From assembly GCA_026197075.1 (NCBI GenBank), contig JAPHQV010000029.1, positions 1-35,971 on the forward strand: a stretch of 35,971 nucleotides of DNA, read 5' to 3'. Each line of letters begins with the position of its first letter. The stretch's first letter is position 1. Origin of the DNA: Gammaproteobacteria bacterium (GTDB taxonomy: Bacteria; Pseudomonadota; Gammaproteobacteria; DSM-19610). A model generated the notes under the pieces. The model saw nothing but the letters and a program-made list of their open reading frames with translations, did not search any database and was not told the DNA's origin. The position numbers were made by a program, and so were the translations under genes. Positions 27,566-35,971 of this stretch are shown in pieces.

Positions 27566-29557
27566 GTGAAGAATAATGACACTATAACTGCGGGCCTAAT
27601 TCTCTATATCGCCCTAGTAATCGTGGCGCTTGCCTATCTACCTGCACTTAGTGCGGGGTTTCATTTCGATGATATCGACAACCTTGCAGGTCTCAGCAAG
27701 ATTCTGGATACTCAGACTGCACTAGATTTTATTTTCGGTGGCCAAGCGGTCCCTTTAGGCCGACCTGTTGCACTAGCAAGTTTCGCGGCACAGGCCCATG
27801 CATGGCCAAGCTCGCCGGGGACGTTTCTTTACACCAATATCTGCATCCATCTACTAAATGGCCTTCTTGTCGCGTGGGTTGCATATCTTATTAATATCGG
27901 TAGGGGTCGAGAGCAAAAAAACTCCTCATTAATCGCCGTCATTTCAGCAGGGATTTGGATGATCCTCCCCCTGCTCGTCTCAAGCAATCTGTTCATCATT
28001 CAAAGAATGACAACACTGACATCAGGAATACTACTTGTAAGCCTGGTTGGCTACCTGAAAGCACGACAATCCCTAAACGAAAGACCATGCTTGGCGCTGA
28101 CATGGATGACACTTTGCTTAATTATAGGCACCTCATTTGCAACCTTGTCGAAAGAAAATGGCATTCTTCTACCTGCATTTGTACTGGTATTGGAATCCAC
28201 TCTACTTAGAAAGCCAGAAGTAATCCGCCCGACATTATGGCGCATATGGAAAGGAATTTTCATGTTTGTGCCACTCATAATCATTGTGGTTTTCCTAGCA
28301 CGCCAATTACCTTACCCCGAATCAACTGTTATCGCACGACAATACACCGGAGCAGAGCGGCTACTCACACAAGCTCACGTAATGTGGTTATATATCTGGA
28401 ATGCCTTTATCCCGAATCCTTCAGCACTTGGCCCATTTCATGACGACCAAGCCATCTATCGGTACCCATTAAGCTTCACGAGTGTAGTTTCTGTGCTCGG
28501 ATGGTGCCTAGCTATACTTATCGCCATCATCCATCGTAAAAGACGACCCGAAATCTCCTTTGCGGTAGGCTGGTTCATGACAGGCCACTTACTAGAGTCA
28601 TCCACTGTGGCTCTAGAACTCTATTTTGAGCATAGAAACTACACTCCAATCATTGGGCCGATATTTGCAGTTGTTACACTGTTGTTAAGCACTACAAATC
28701 TACGCTTCCAAAGGCTCGCTCACGCTGGGTTAGCAGCTTACAGTATCGCGCTGATTTTCACGCTCATAAATCAGACGAGCCTTTGGGGAAGCTCACGCCT
28801 TGCGGCCGAAATGTGGGCAATCCAGAAGCCTGATTCACCCAGGGCAATTACAAATCTCGCCATGAAGCTGGAGACAGAAGGTGAGTTCCAAGCGATTGAT
28901 CGTATATTATCTGATTTTTTGAACCGCCATCCTCATGCACAAATAATTCGTTTACAAAAAATAATTTACTCATGCAATCTTGTGCCTGAAAACTCGAATA
29001 TCGACATCAATCAGCTCAGCTTTACGCCCGTTAAAAATTCGATCAATTTTGCGACATGGGCGTCAAGAGTACCCGAAATACTTTATGCAAAAAAATTGAA
29101 CAATAACTGCGAAAATTTTAATGAAAATGAAATAGCCTCTCTTGCAAACAACCTCTTGGCACATCCCGATATCCAGTACTCGAAGATAGCAATTCACAAT
29201 TTGAACAGCATACTCTCAGCAATGGCGATAAATCGCGGCGATTTCGTTACGGCCACCATCAATCTCGACAAGGCGTTGAGCGCAAGTTTCAATATTGACA
29301 CTCTTGAAGTCGCACTGCGTGTCGCCGTTTTTAATTCTGATTTTTCCCGCGCAGAAAGCCTACTCAATGCGGCTGAATATTACCGCCCCACTCACCCTGT
29401 AAAAGGCATTATATGGGATCGAGAAATTGACCGAATGACAACATTGGTCTCCAATAGAAAATTGGAGTATTTCTCTAGCGAAAAGACCAGCCATGTTGAC
29501 GTAATTCAATCCCACGATGGGCCAGGAATTGAAAAGAATAGATCCTCCAATATATAA
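27566..29557 (+). CDS. GT-C/TMTC-like membrane glycosyltransferase, candidate pilin glycosyltransferase
   Basis: A 663-residue integral membrane protein. About eleven hydrophobic helices fill the first ~400 residues. The first outer loop carries FHFDDIDNL (32-40), the acidic motif typical of GT-C enzymes that use lipid-linked sugars. Further TMTC-like marks are SKENGI (195-200) and FEHRNYTPIIG (354-364). The final ~240 residues are soluble and helical, resembling degenerate TPR repeats. The start is a GTG at 27566 with a poor ribosome site; no better start is seen. Base composition is clearly AT-richer than left of pilA. The position right after pilA parallels tfpO and tfpW in Pseudomonas, which glycosylate pilin, but I see no clear homology to either. 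The pilin-modification role is inferred. Confidence 0.75.
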   Translation: MKNNDTITAGLILYIALVIVALAYLPALSAGFHFDDIDNLAGLSKILDTQTALDFIFGGQAVPLGRPVALASFAAQAHAWPSSPGTFLYTNICIHLLNGLLVAWVAYLINIGRGREQKNSSLIAVISAGIWMILPLLVSSNLFIIQRMTTLTSGILLVSLVGYLKARQSLNERPCLALTWMTLCLIIGTSFATLSKENGILLPAFVLVLESTLLRKPEVIRPTLWRIWKGIFMFVPLIIIVVFLARQLPYPESTVIARQYTGAERLLTQAHVMWLYIWNAFIPNPSALGPFHDDQAIYRYPLSFTSVVSVLGWCLAILIAIIHRKRRPEISFAVGWFMTGHLLESSTVALELYFEHRNYTPIIGPIFAVVTLLLSTTNLRFQRLAHAGLAAYSIALIFTLINQTSLWGSSRLAAEMWAIQKPDSPRAITNLAMKLETEGEFQAIDRILSDFLNRHPHAQIIRLQKIIYSCNLVPENSNIDINQLSFTPVKNSINFATWASRVPEILYAKKLNNNCENFNENEIASLANNLLAHPDIQYSKIAIHNLNSILSAMAINRGDFVTATINLDKALSASFNIDTLEVALRVAVFNSDFSRAESLLNAAEYYRPTHPVKGIIWDREIDRMTTLVSNRKLEYFSSEKTSHVDVIQSHDGPGIEKNRSSNI

Positions 29558-29724
29558 GCTCACTCATAACTCGTAACGGTATAAATTAAGCAGATTAGAC
29601 CAATCATTCTGACCACATCACAATTTAGAGAAGATCATAGGATGACAAGCACTATTTCTCTCCCCACAGACTTCCTCGGTAAGCCGAAACCTCCTATTTG
29701 GAAACCATCCATTACGAAAATCTC
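29558..29724. other. Gap between GT-C gene and first GT4 gene
   Basis: It is AT-rich, with no gene, hairpin or clear promoter found. A TTG at 29698 opens the downstream frame early but lacks a ribosome site. Confidence 0.4.
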
Positions 29725-30909
29725 ATGAATCACCCACACAAACTAAGCATACTCGTCGTTTCCACATCATTTCCAACGACAATGAATCCAGTAAGCGGAA
29801 TTTTCATTAAGCGACTCACCGATGCTCTCGCGATAAACAACAAACTTCGCGTACTTGCCCCCGCCGGCAGAAGGAATTTCGATGCTGATAATAGCAATTA
29901 TCCCGTAGATTTTTTTCGTTATGGAATGCGCTCTTGGCAAGGACTCACTCATGATCCAGGCGGGATACCGATGGCCATAAAACGCCAGCCTCTTTTCTGG
30001 TTCGTGACCCCATTCTTCATGGCGAGCATGTTTTTAGCCGCTATGCGAGCGAGTCGAGATGTCGATATTATTCATGCAAATTGGACAATAACAGGTCTTA
30101 TATGCTGCCTTGTAGGGAAACTTCGGCACCTACCAGTCTTAACCACACTGCGTGGATCGGATGTCGAAAGCATATCAACATCAACCCTTAGCCGGATACT
30201 TGCAGGATTAACAATTCGCCTCAGCATCAAAACCGTAACAGTAAGCAGTAAGATGCTAGAATCTCTGCAGCAGCATTTCCCCAATAATGCTCATTGCATT
30301 ACTCACATACCTAATGGAGTCAACGACGTTTTTTTTAGAATACCGTTACCTACTCCAGAAGTACGAAATATCAAGCTTGTCGCTATTGGGAACCTCACGC
30401 CCACAAAAGGTGTAAGAGATATTATCGATGCAATATCTACCATTAAGTCTTCAGTTACAATCACAATCGTCGGTGATGGGCCGGAACGAGATAATCTGGA
30501 AAACCAGGCACGCAGTCTCGGGCTTGAGGATAAAATTACATTTCTAGGCGCATGCGATCCAGAAAAAATACCAGGTATTCTTTGCGCCCATGACGCACTC
30601 ATTCTAGCAAGTCACTCAGAAGGACGCCCCAACGTGGTTATTGAGGCAATGGCGGCAGGCCGCGCAGTACTCGCCTCTATGCTACCTGGGGTTCGGGAGC
30701 TGATTGACGATCACAAAAACGGGCTCCTGTTTCCACCAGGTGACGCCGCCGCCATCTCTAAAGCAATTGTTTATTTATGTGAAGAACCAAAGAGAATTCT
30801 TCAGTTTGGAATATCTGCACGAAAAAGCATAGAAGATCTAGAACTAAGCTGGACTTCCTGCGCAAACAGGTACACTCAACTATACACTCAAATTATGGAT
30901 GGGAAGTAG
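29725..30909 (+). CDS. GT4-family glycosyltransferase
   Basis: A 394-residue GT-B enzyme. The N-terminal acceptor domain begins LSILVVSTSFPTTMNPVSGIF. The C-terminal donor domain has VAIGNLTPTKGVRD (about 219-232), IVGDGPERDNLE and the EX7E motif with Glu299 and Glu307 in EGRPNVVIEAMAAG. It is a retaining sugar transferase of the cytoplasmic face, so it probably extends a lipid-linked glycan. The sugar cannot be read. The ATG at 29725 is favoured over the TTG at 29698. It is followed by asnB after three bases, so the genes are co-transcribed. It is AT-rich like its neighbours. Confidence 0.9.
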   Translation: MNHPHKLSILVVSTSFPTTMNPVSGIFIKRLTDALAINNKLRVLAPAGRRNFDADNSNYPVDFFRYGMRSWQGLTHDPGGIPMAIKRQPLFWFVTPFFMASMFLAAMRASRDVDIIHANWTITGLICCLVGKLRHLPVLTTLRGSDVESISTSTLSRILAGLTIRLSIKTVTVSSKMLESLQQHFPNNAHCITHIPNGVNDVFFRIPLPTPEVRNIKLVAIGNLTPTKGVRDIIDAISTIKSSVTITIVGDGPERDNLENQARSLGLEDKITFLGACDPEKIPGILCAHDALILASHSEGRPNVVIEAMAAGRAVLASMLPGVRELIDDHKNGLLFPPGDAAAISKAIVYLCEEPKRILQFGISARKSIEDLELSWTSCANRYTQLYTQIMDGK

Positions 30910-30912
30910 TCT

Positions 30913-32760
30913 ATGTGCGGACTAGCGTTCCAGTACACTCACGATCAACATCCAGAAGCAGTGAAGCATGCAATGAATGCCGCACTGAAAAGACTCCAAC
31001 ATCGCGGGCCTGACGAGAATGGGCTTTACGCTGACACGCCAGCGTATTTCGCCCATGCAAGATTATCTATCGTCGACCTTAATGACAGTCATCAACCCAT
31101 GCATTCTCCTGATCAACGATTCACACTGGTATTCAATGGAGAAATCTACAACCACAAGGGATTGCGAAACGACCTTGCAAGCAAATGGACCTTCATTACT
31201 AAAGGTGATACCGAAGTTATATTGGCCGGGTTGATCCTTGAAGGCGAAAATTTCCTAACTCGCATGCAAGGGATGTGGGCATTTGCTTTTTGGGACAGTA
31301 GAACAGAACGTCTTTTACTGAGCCGTGATCGTATGGGAGAAAAACCTCTCTATTACACCCAACAACATGGCCGTTTCTCATGCGCTTCCGAGCTGCCAGC
31401 CTTACGCTGCCTAGCCACTTCACCCTGGAGCGATGACCTCGACTCGTCCGCTGACTATTTTCGCTTTGGCTATTGCTTACCAGGGTACACTGCCTGGAAA
31501 CAGGTCTTTGAGGTACTACCGGGACACTGGCTAAGCTGGCGGCCAGGAGCGCCCATTGAACAGCACGCCTATTGGAAGTTGAACCTACCTGGATCAGAAA
31601 AATCACCTACAAATGATGACGATCTCCGTCACGCACTTGGCGAAGCCGTCAGGTCACGATTATTGGCAGACGTCGAAATAGGAGCATTTCTTTCAGGCGG
31701 CATCGATTCCTCCTTGATCTGTGCTTTAGCACAAGAGCAGATAAAACGCCCTCTCAAGACCTACACAATCGGCTTCAATCAATCATCTTACGACGAAAGT
31801 CACCATGCAGCAGAAGTTGCAGCATTTCTTGGTACTGATCACCATTGCGAAATCTTCACACATTGGGATGAAAAACAGCTAGAGAGCCTATTGCACAATC
31901 ACCTTGGCCAGCCATTTTCTGATTCTTCTCTGCTTCCAACGGCGTTAGTGAGTCGCGTTGCCGCAGGGGGGGTTAAAGTTTCACTCTCTGGAGACGGCGC
32001 AGATGAGTTATTTGGCGGTTATCAGCGTTATCAGGCCCGAATCATTCTGCGATGGTACAGTCGCTTGCCCGGCACATTAAAAAAGGTCTCCGAGAAAATC
32101 ATACAAGCCATCCCAGAACCTATGACACACCATAGTCGAAACCTATTAAAAAAGGCGCATCTATTCGTGGACATTGCCATGCGACAGCGCGCAGAAACCC
32201 CCTACATAGCACCTCTAATGTTTCATCCAGACGAATATGCCACCCTTTTTCCCGACCTGGTTGGCCTCGGCCACACGCCACATGGATTACCCCAACAGTC
32301 ACAACCTGATGATCTCCAGCAAATGCTCTACAGTGATTCCCTAATCTACCTTCCGCAAGATATCTTAGCCAAAGTTGACCATGCCAGCATGGCCAGCAGC
32401 CTCGAAACACGCGCACCATTCCTTGATCATAAAGTCGTTGAACTTGCATTCAAACGGGATGCCCGCCAACATTTGTCGATCGGAAATGGAAAAAAATGGA
32501 TACGCACAGCCTTCCATGACAAGCTTCCGGAAAAGACATGGGATAGACGCAAGCAAGGTTTCGGAGTCCCTGTTCACGAGTGGTTTCGTGGCGAACTTGG
32601 CGGCAAGCTAGTAAATTTACTAGCCAGCCAACCCAGCCCCATACGGAGTGAAGCAGCACTGAAAATGCTCAGCGCACACAAAAGTGGTGCACGTGATCAT
32701 GGTCATCGCTTATGGATGCTATATGTTTACCTTAGCATGCAAAATTATGGCCAGCATTGA
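30913..32760 (+). CDS. asnB: AsnB-type glutamine-dependent amidotransferase
   Basis: A 615-residue two-domain enzyme. Cys2 (MCGLAF) is the glutaminase nucleophile, with RLQHRGPDENG and VFNGEIYNH in the Ntn domain. The synthetase domain has the pyrophosphatase loop SGGIDSS (261-267) and SGDGADELFGGYQR (around 368). Both active sites appear complete. General asparagine synthesis is possible. Its place between two glycosyltransferase genes suggests that it instead amidates a sugar acid, as proposed for WbpS-type proteins in O-antigen clusters. It begins three bases after the first GT4 gene and overlaps the second by 14 bases. Confidence 0.9.
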   Translation: MCGLAFQYTHDQHPEAVKHAMNAALKRLQHRGPDENGLYADTPAYFAHARLSIVDLNDSHQPMHSPDQRFTLVFNGEIYNHKGLRNDLASKWTFITKGDTEVILAGLILEGENFLTRMQGMWAFAFWDSRTERLLLSRDRMGEKPLYYTQQHGRFSCASELPALRCLATSPWSDDLDSSADYFRFGYCLPGYTAWKQVFEVLPGHWLSWRPGAPIEQHAYWKLNLPGSEKSPTNDDDLRHALGEAVRSRLLADVEIGAFLSGGIDSSLICALAQEQIKRPLKTYTIGFNQSSYDESHHAAEVAAFLGTDHHCEIFTHWDEKQLESLLHNHLGQPFSDSSLLPTALVSRVAAGGVKVSLSGDGADELFGGYQRYQARIILRWYSRLPGTLKKVSEKIIQAIPEPMTHHSRNLLKKAHLFVDIAMRQRAETPYIAPLMFHPDEYATLFPDLVGLGHTPHGLPQQSQPDDLQQMLYSDSLIYLPQDILAKVDHASMASSLETRAPFLDHKVVELAFKRDARQHLSIGNGKKWIRTAFHDKLPEKTWDRRKQGFGVPVHEWFRGELGGKLVNLLASQPSPIRSEAALKMLSAHKSGARDHGHRLWMLYVYLSMQNYGQH

Positions 32761-33883
32761 CCAGTCAACAAATGAAGTCACATTATTTCTAGCCAATCTC
32801 GAAATGGGAGGAGCGGAGCGAGTAATTATCACTTTATCGAAAAAATTGGTTCAAAAGGGCCACAAGGTTAGCCTTATACTTGCAGATGCAAGTGGACCCT
32901 TACTAAACGAAGTAGATCCTAGCGTTCAGATTATAGACTTAAAATCATATCGAGCTGGCGAGCCAAGTTGGATCTTTGGTCTGCGCACATTATTAAAATT
33001 GAAGAAGCAATTAGAACGCAGCACACCTAATGTCTTATTAACCACCCTCACTGGAGCCAATTTGGTGGCTCTCATCGCAAAAAAGATTAGCAGCAGCAAA
33101 TTCCGACTGGTAATTCGTGAGGCGGCGCCCCCGAAAAATATTCGCTCACTTGCGCGCAGGCAGTTGGTTCGGTGGCTATATCCGTCAGCAGACCAAATCA
33201 TCGCTTTAACGACATCAATGAAGAATGAGATGATAGCCTCCATTGGACTACCAGCAAATAAAATCAGTGTAATCGGAAACCCATTGGATTCTGAAAGAAT
33301 TAACGAACTTGCAAATGATGAACAGGACAACTTTGAAATCCTAAAGAGGAAACCTTACATTATTTCCATAGGACGGCTTACAGAACCAAAAGACTTCGTT
33401 ACCCTAATTCGCGCCACTTCTAAGCTGCCATCAACCGACATAAACATGGTGATTATTGGTGAAGGACCCCAAAGGCCTATGATTGAATCACTGATTCAAA
33501 GCCTGAATCTCCAGAATCGTATCCATTTACTAGGTTTTCGCTCTAACCCATACCCATGGTTGCAAGCGGCATCGGGGTTCGTCCTTTCATCACGTTGGGA
33601 AGGCCACCCAAACTCTCTCCTAGAAGCGCTGCATTTTGGTTTGCCAATTGTGTCCACGGAATACGATCTTTCTGTATGGTCACTATTAGCCCCTCTATCA
33701 TCCGAACAGTTTAGAATCGTACCCATTGGCGATGTTGACGCTCTTTCTCGTGCTATGACTGATATATTTATTAACGTTCATACCGAACATCAAAATTATC
33801 ATTGCGGATATTCGGCCAATAATACAGTTGAACTATTCGAATCGACACTTTTCCCCTCTCAACCGAATGGCGGCGGGCAATGA
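32747..33883 (+). CDS. GT4-family glycosyltransferase
   Basis: A 378-residue GT-B enzyme. The acceptor domain begins with LANLEMGGAERVIITLSK (15-32), a frequent opening in polysaccharide GT4 enzymes. The donor domain shows ISIGRLTEPKDF (206-217), IIGEGPQRPMIE and the EX7E pair Glu285 and Glu293 in EGHPNSLLEALHFG. The frame is open upstream inside asnB, but the ATG at 32747 gives a normal N-terminus with a 14-base overlap. It is also overlapped by the next gene (four bases), so translation is coupled through the block. Confidence 0.9.
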   Translation: MASIDQSTNEVTLFLANLEMGGAERVIITLSKKLVQKGHKVSLILADASGPLLNEVDPSVQIIDLKSYRAGEPSWIFGLRTLLKLKKQLERSTPNVLLTTLTGANLVALIAKKISSSKFRLVIREAAPPKNIRSLARRQLVRWLYPSADQIIALTTSMKNEMIASIGLPANKISVIGNPLDSERINELANDEQDNFEILKRKPYIISIGRLTEPKDFVTLIRATSKLPSTDINMVIIGEGPQRPMIESLIQSLNLQNRIHLLGFRSNPYPWLQAASGFVLSSRWEGHPNSLLEALHFGLPIVSTEYDLSVWSLLAPLSSEQFRIVPIGDVDALSRAMTDIFINVHTEHQNYHCGYSANNTVELFESTLFPSQPNGGGQ

Positions 33884-34821
33884 TTGCGCCGGAATCAAGC
33901 AGGAGTGAGCCAATCACGAATTCGCAGAACGATTGGCAGAAAAACATCCGACGGGTAGCTTATCTATTAGTTCTTTTACTAATAGTCGTATTCCTAGCAA
34001 CGCTTGGGTCAACGCCCTGGCATCATGTCATATCAAACTGGCCCACTTTGTTTGCCGTAATGATTAGCACGGGGGCCGGGATCGTTATCCAAGCTCAGTC
34101 GTTTCGGTCAGTATGCATATCTGGCGCTCCAACCTTGCTTACAACCACCTCGATATGGTCAGTTTCTGCCTTAGTTTCGATTGCAACCCCTCTGCTGGCT
34201 GGTATTGCAACTCGAACAGCCTTACTGACCAAAGCAGGAGTGCCCTTGGGGCCCTGCCTGCTCAGCAGCATTCGCCAAATGTGGGTTGGGCTAGAATATG
34301 CGTTGCTTCTAGGAGCAGTTAGCTTCCCTTTCACTTCGTGGCCATTTTCCTTATGGGCTGCGATCGGTGCTGGCGCCGCCTGGACTGCGTTGATTACAAC
34401 CCGACTCGCTAGTGCGCGTCAGCTCATCAAGAATTTGGGCAGATTCAAACCAAACCGAATCCGTAAAGCACTAGACTCCCTCAGAACACATATTCCAGGA
34501 GAGGCTCATCTCTGGTTTGTGCTGCAAATACTCATGATGAGCACCACCTATTTCTTGGGCTTCAACGGCATGGGGGCAGAGCTTAGCTTGATACAGGCAA
34601 TCGCGCTTTCAGCACTGACTGTTATTTTGAGTTTGATCGTATTTGTGCCAAACGGATTAGGCATTACCGATGCACTATGGGTATTGGTCGCTACGCATGG
34701 AGGATTCACTCTGGATCAGGCAGTAGCAGTGGCTATTGTTATCCGGCTTTCTCACCTACTATCTTCGGGACTCATATATTTCATTGCTTCAGCAAAAATT
34801 CATAAACTCAATACTTCTTAA
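33880..34821 (+). CDS. Flippase-like membrane protein (LPG-synthase TM / AglD-YbhN type)
   Basis: A 313-residue integral membrane protein with about eight hydrophobic segments. The late motif FVPNGLGITDALWVLVATHG matches the P-x-GLG-x-x-[ED] signature of the lysylphosphatidylglycerol-synthase transmembrane family, whose members flip or handle lipid-linked sugars. It lacks the soluble aminoacyl-transfer domain. The position after two glycosyltransferases suggests a part in moving the glycan lipid across the inner membrane, which would supply the GT-C enzyme. This is inference. Its ATG overlaps the upstream stop by four bases. Its 3' end overlaps the convergent methyltransferase gene by 14 bases. 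Confidence 0.8.
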   Translation: MIAPESSRSEPITNSQNDWQKNIRRVAYLLVLLLIVVFLATLGSTPWHHVISNWPTLFAVMISTGAGIVIQAQSFRSVCISGAPTLLTTTSIWSVSALVSIATPLLAGIATRTALLTKAGVPLGPCLLSSIRQMWVGLEYALLLGAVSFPFTSWPFSLWAAIGAGAAWTALITTRLASARQLIKNLGRFKPNRIRKALDSLRTHIPGEAHLWFVLQILMMSTTYFLGFNGMGAELSLIQAIALSALTVILSLIVFVPNGLGITDALWVLVATHGGFTLDQAVAVAIVIRLSHLLSSGLIYFIASAKIHKLNTS

Positions 34822-35590
34822 TGATCACACCTTGCCCAGTAGGGAGATGCACAATAGTTTCAGCGCGCCCCAACATAAACTCATTAGCTGCAGCAAAAGC
34901 CCCAGGACAATTCTCGAAGCCATAATCATCCATCACGATTATCCCTCCTGCGACCATTCGATCATAAAAGAATTCAAGACTGCTCAAGGTAGGCTCATAC
35001 AGGTCCACATCAATGTGAACCAGCTTAAATAACTGGCCGTCGACTTCAGAAAATCGCTCAGGAATCCAGCCTTTCATGATGTGAATATTACTGAATTCCT
35101 TCATGCGTTCTCTCAGGACTTCTTCGATGGAAGCCAAATCACCTTCCGACCACTGTTGCACACCTTCTGGGCTAAGGTCTTTCTCTGACGGCATAGAAAG
35201 CCCCTCAAATGAGTCGAAAAGATAGAACTCCACACCAGAAATTTCATTCGCGATAAACCATGCAGCCACACCAGTATAACTGCCACACTCAGCGACTGCG
35301 CCATCCAGATTCCGCGTACTCCTGGCGAACTCCTTCAACGCATATTTTCGCTCCATAGAAAAATAATTATGTGGCGATAAAGCCTTAAAGCGGCGACAAA
35401 AACCCTCATCGCTTAGCCAAAGCTTGTAGTCATCCCCAATATAATGTCCTCCGAGTAACTCAGCTGCAACTCGCGCTAATTCATGCAGTGCTCGGCGACG
35501 AGTCGGGGTTGGCCCGAAAATGAGTGACTTGACACCCTTAATAACCCGAAAGGTCGAAAACATGCGGGTTGGATGAGGCAAATTTGTCAT
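34808..35590 (-). CDS. TylF/MycF-type O-methyltransferase
   Basis: A 260-residue SAM-dependent methyltransferase of the macrocin O-methyltransferase (TylF) family. The SAM site is AECGSYTGVAAWF. The metal-binding acidic residues are in VHIDVDLYEPTLSSLEFFY and GGIIVMDDYGFENCPG. The N-terminal FSMERKYALKEFA region is also typical. Such enzymes methylate sugar hydroxyls and recur in O-antigen and glycan clusters. The ATG at 35590 has a GGAAAG ribosome site; longer starts at 35605 and 35635 are possible. It faces the flippase-like gene, with overlapping 3' ends. Confidence 0.9.
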   Translation of the reverse strand: MTNLPHPTRMFSTFRVIKGVKSLIFGPTPTRRRALHELARVAAELLGGHYIGDDYKLWLSDEGFCRRFKALSPHNYFSMERKYALKEFARSTRNLDGAVAECGSYTGVAAWFIANEISGVEFYLFDSFEGLSMPSEKDLSPEGVQQWSEGDLASIEEVLRERMKEFSNIHIMKGWIPERFSEVDGQLFKLVHIDVDLYEPTLSSLEFFYDRMVAGGIIVMDDYGFENCPGAFAAANEFMLGRAETIVHLPTGQGVIIKKY

Positions 35591-35887
35591 TTTGTTTCTT
35601 TCCATTCCTACCATTAACAGACCCCGACTATCCACAACCTATTTAAAGATCCCTCAGTAAGCCATGTAGAAAAACAATACCTTTCCACTCAACCTGAAAC
35701 TCCTCTTGACGCATCGGCTTCCCGTAGAGCTAAAAATTCTTCATCGCTGAAGGTTTACTGTTTCATCAAGATATGTCCATTGCGCACAAAGCATGCCTCA
35801 TGGAAGCTGCTGATGCTTAATCAGAATTGTATTAGATGGTAAAAAATCTGATCGACCACACGTTATGAATACTGGGTCTTCCCCACA
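35591..35887. other. AT-rich intergenic region
   Basis: About 300 bases with no credible gene. Short coding-like pieces (for example FSDEEFLALREADAS on the minus strand near 35705-35745) lack a start and are closed by stops, so they may be decayed sequence. No hairpin repeat of the classes seen elsewhere is present. Confidence 0.4.
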
Positions 35888-35971
35888 TCAGGTGGGTAAA
35901 CCCTGTTGCTTGATCCCGGCAGGGTAGAGATCCAGCCCGCCGAGATGGAAGTAAATTGCGTTGCGGAAGCG
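35888..35971 (-). CDS. C-terminus of an unidentified protein, cut by window edge
   Basis: A frame open to the window edge ends at TGA 35888-35890. The last 27 residues include FHLGGLDLYPAGIKQQGLP. The composition is GC-richer than the adjoining DNA. I do not recognise the family with certainty; a transposase tail is one possibility given the position at the edge of an acquired block. Confidence 0.4.
   Translation of the reverse strand, partial: RFRNAIYFHLGGLDLYPAGIKQQGLPT

Noticed and set aside
35700-35750. Minus-strand fragment reading FSDEEFLALREADAS as a gene end
   Set aside because: A stop codon lies directly upstream in frame, and no start is available.

Overview
The window is a chromosomal segment of a GC-rich gammaproteobacterium. 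The evidence is the gene content and order: fmdB beside aspS, a pomAB-type flagellar motor pair, clpB, a bamD/rluD divergent pair, nadE with a PII gene, sucCD followed by a PP0621-type gene, pilS and pilR, and then pilA. A relative of the Chromatiales or pseudomonads is likely, but I cannot fix the genus from sequence alone. The Pseudomonas-like REP hairpins scattered between genes fit this placement.

Positions 1-24394 are core genome. Minus-strand blocks are aspS and fmdB; a small unknown gene; pomA-pomB-PilZ; clpB; ZIP transporter-ACT regulator-deformylase; rluD-pgeF; nadE-glnK; and sucCD. Plus-strand genes are an Atm1-type ABC exporter, an SDR enzyme, bamD, a PP0621-type gene, pilS and pilR. 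Almost every gap between blocks carries a hairpin repeat. Visible regulatory sites include a very good sigma-32 promoter and an intrinsic terminator for clpB.

Positions 24395-27062 form a small accessory patch wedged between pilSR and pilA. It holds an MNT nucleotidyltransferase, a start-less antitoxin-like HTH fragment, a VapBC pair, a HigBA pair and a 22-codon HicB remnant, interspersed with repeats. It ends in a textbook -24/-12 (sigma-54) promoter for pilA, which matches control by the neighbouring PilS/PilR two-component system.

Positions 27063-35971 hold a type IV pilin followed by visibly AT-richer DNA with different codon use: a large GT-C membrane protein with a TMTC-like layout, two GT4 glycosyltransferases, an AsnB-type amidotransferase, a flippase-like membrane protein and, convergently, a TylF-type methyltransferase. 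This reads as a laterally acquired surface-glycan or pilin-glycosylation cassette inserted directly after the pilin terminator, and it probably continues beyond the window. It is the best candidate here for an undescribed system.
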